From NCBI GenBank assembly GCA_026707905.1, contig JAPOVY010000123.1:1-32422 (forward strand): 32,422 nt of DNA, read 5' to 3'. Each line of letters starts with the position of its first letter. Position 1 is the first letter of the stretch. Under the pieces are notes generated by a model. The model saw nothing but the letters and a program-made list of their open reading frames with translations, was not told where the DNA came from and did no database searches. This stretch comes from Gammaproteobacteria bacterium (lineage in GTDB: Bacteria; Pseudomonadota; Gammaproteobacteria; Pseudomonadales; Azotimanducaceae). Of this stretch, positions 32,244 through 32,422 are shown piece by piece. A program made the position numbers and the translations under genes.

Positions 32244-32422
32244 CTTGAGTTCCGTTAGATTTCGCGTGAATCATACGCTCACGAAGGTGCGACGTCGTAC
32301 CGAGTTCCTTGATGCGTTGGTATCCGCCTTCGCGGTCCGATTGCTCGTTTACCAAGTTTTTATCTGGCTTATATGGACTCGCCCCGTTTTCCGTTTGAGA
32401 ATTTTCATTGTTGATGTTTGAA
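32167..32422 (-). CDS. Open frame running off the right edge, uncertain
   Basis: On the minus strand a frame stays open from the right edge to a stop at 32167. The part before the VOC gene reads like a soluble, hydrophilic protein (NGASPYKPDKNLVNEQSDRE; YQRIKELGTTSHLRERMIH), while its last ~25 residues overlap the VOC coding sequence by 77 bp and look like out-of-frame translation. It could be the end of a real gene, a frameshifted remnant or chance. No family is recognised. Confidence 0.25.
   Translation of the reverse strand, partial: SNINNENSQTENGASPYKPDKNLVNEQSDREGGYQRIKELGTTSHLRERMIHAKSNGTQDVRRSLFRSSLPLLRRRNNTSCQEP

Noticed and set aside
1..32422. Frequent CGATCG/GCGATCGC-like words as a HIP1-type repeat
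   Set aside because: Full GCGATCGC sites are only occasional; the shorter words follow from favoured codons (GCG ATC, ATC GAT) and mostly lie in coding sequence.
1..32422. tRNA, rRNA, riboswitch, CRISPR or transposon
   Set aside because: No cloverleaf, conserved rRNA segment, regularly spaced repeat or transposase/integrase frame was recognised in a reading by eye; small RNAs cannot be excluded.

Overview
The window looks like a chromosomal segment of a free-living gammaproteobacterium, with GC content near 50% by eye. The evidence is gene order and protein type: der, an M23 peptidase, xseA, guaB, guaA, tadA and a single-chain PurL of about 1280 residues lie together, as is typical of gammaproteobacteria. 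Genus cannot be named from the sequence. The secreted DUF6152-type proteins, dioxygenase and Cu-monooxygenase-like genes are the kind of content seen in uncultured marine lineages, but that is inference. I found no tRNA, rRNA, CRISPR array, transposase, integrase or phage gene.

Left part (1-6712): housekeeping genes. The C-terminal half of the ribosome-assembly GTPase Der runs in from the left edge and converges, with only 3 bp between, on a leftward pair xseA > M23 peptidase. A short divergent region then leads into guaB-guaA (GMP synthesis). Middle (6713-17047): three accessory genes (a YpeA-like acetyltransferase with foreign codon usage, a PhyH-type Fe(II)/2-oxoglutarate dioxygenase and a D-aminoacylase-like amidohydrolase ending in a strong terminator) separate guaBA from a likely operon of an EF-G-like GTPase, tadA and purL. 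PurL appears to start at a CTG codon straight after the tadA stop, behind a clear GGAGG.

Next (17060-21204, leftward): an envelope-associated cluster with two related secreted proteins, a DUF6152-type secreted protein, an internal terminator-like hairpin, two related four-helix membrane proteins (DUF6644-like) and a zinc-ribbon NUDIX hydrolase. Divergent from it (21889-26494) runs a small two-helix membrane protein, a possible 25-residue ORF, a large exported redoxin/cytochrome c/copper monooxygenase-like/EF-hand protein, and an FAD-dehydrogenase-SelD fusion whose start codon sits in a perfect stem-loop.

Right part (26515-32422): a tightly overlapping leftward three-gene cassette (GCS2-type ligase, aspartoacylase/AstE-type metallohydrolase, MetX-type acyltransferase) converges on the SelD fusion through a palindrome that contains both stop codons. 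It is followed by a rhomboid protease, a methyltransferase and a VOC-family protein. The best candidates for undescribed biology are the secreted/membrane cluster with the divergent Cu/heme/redoxin protein, the GCS2-aspartoacylase-MetX cassette, and the hairpin-controlled SelD fusion.
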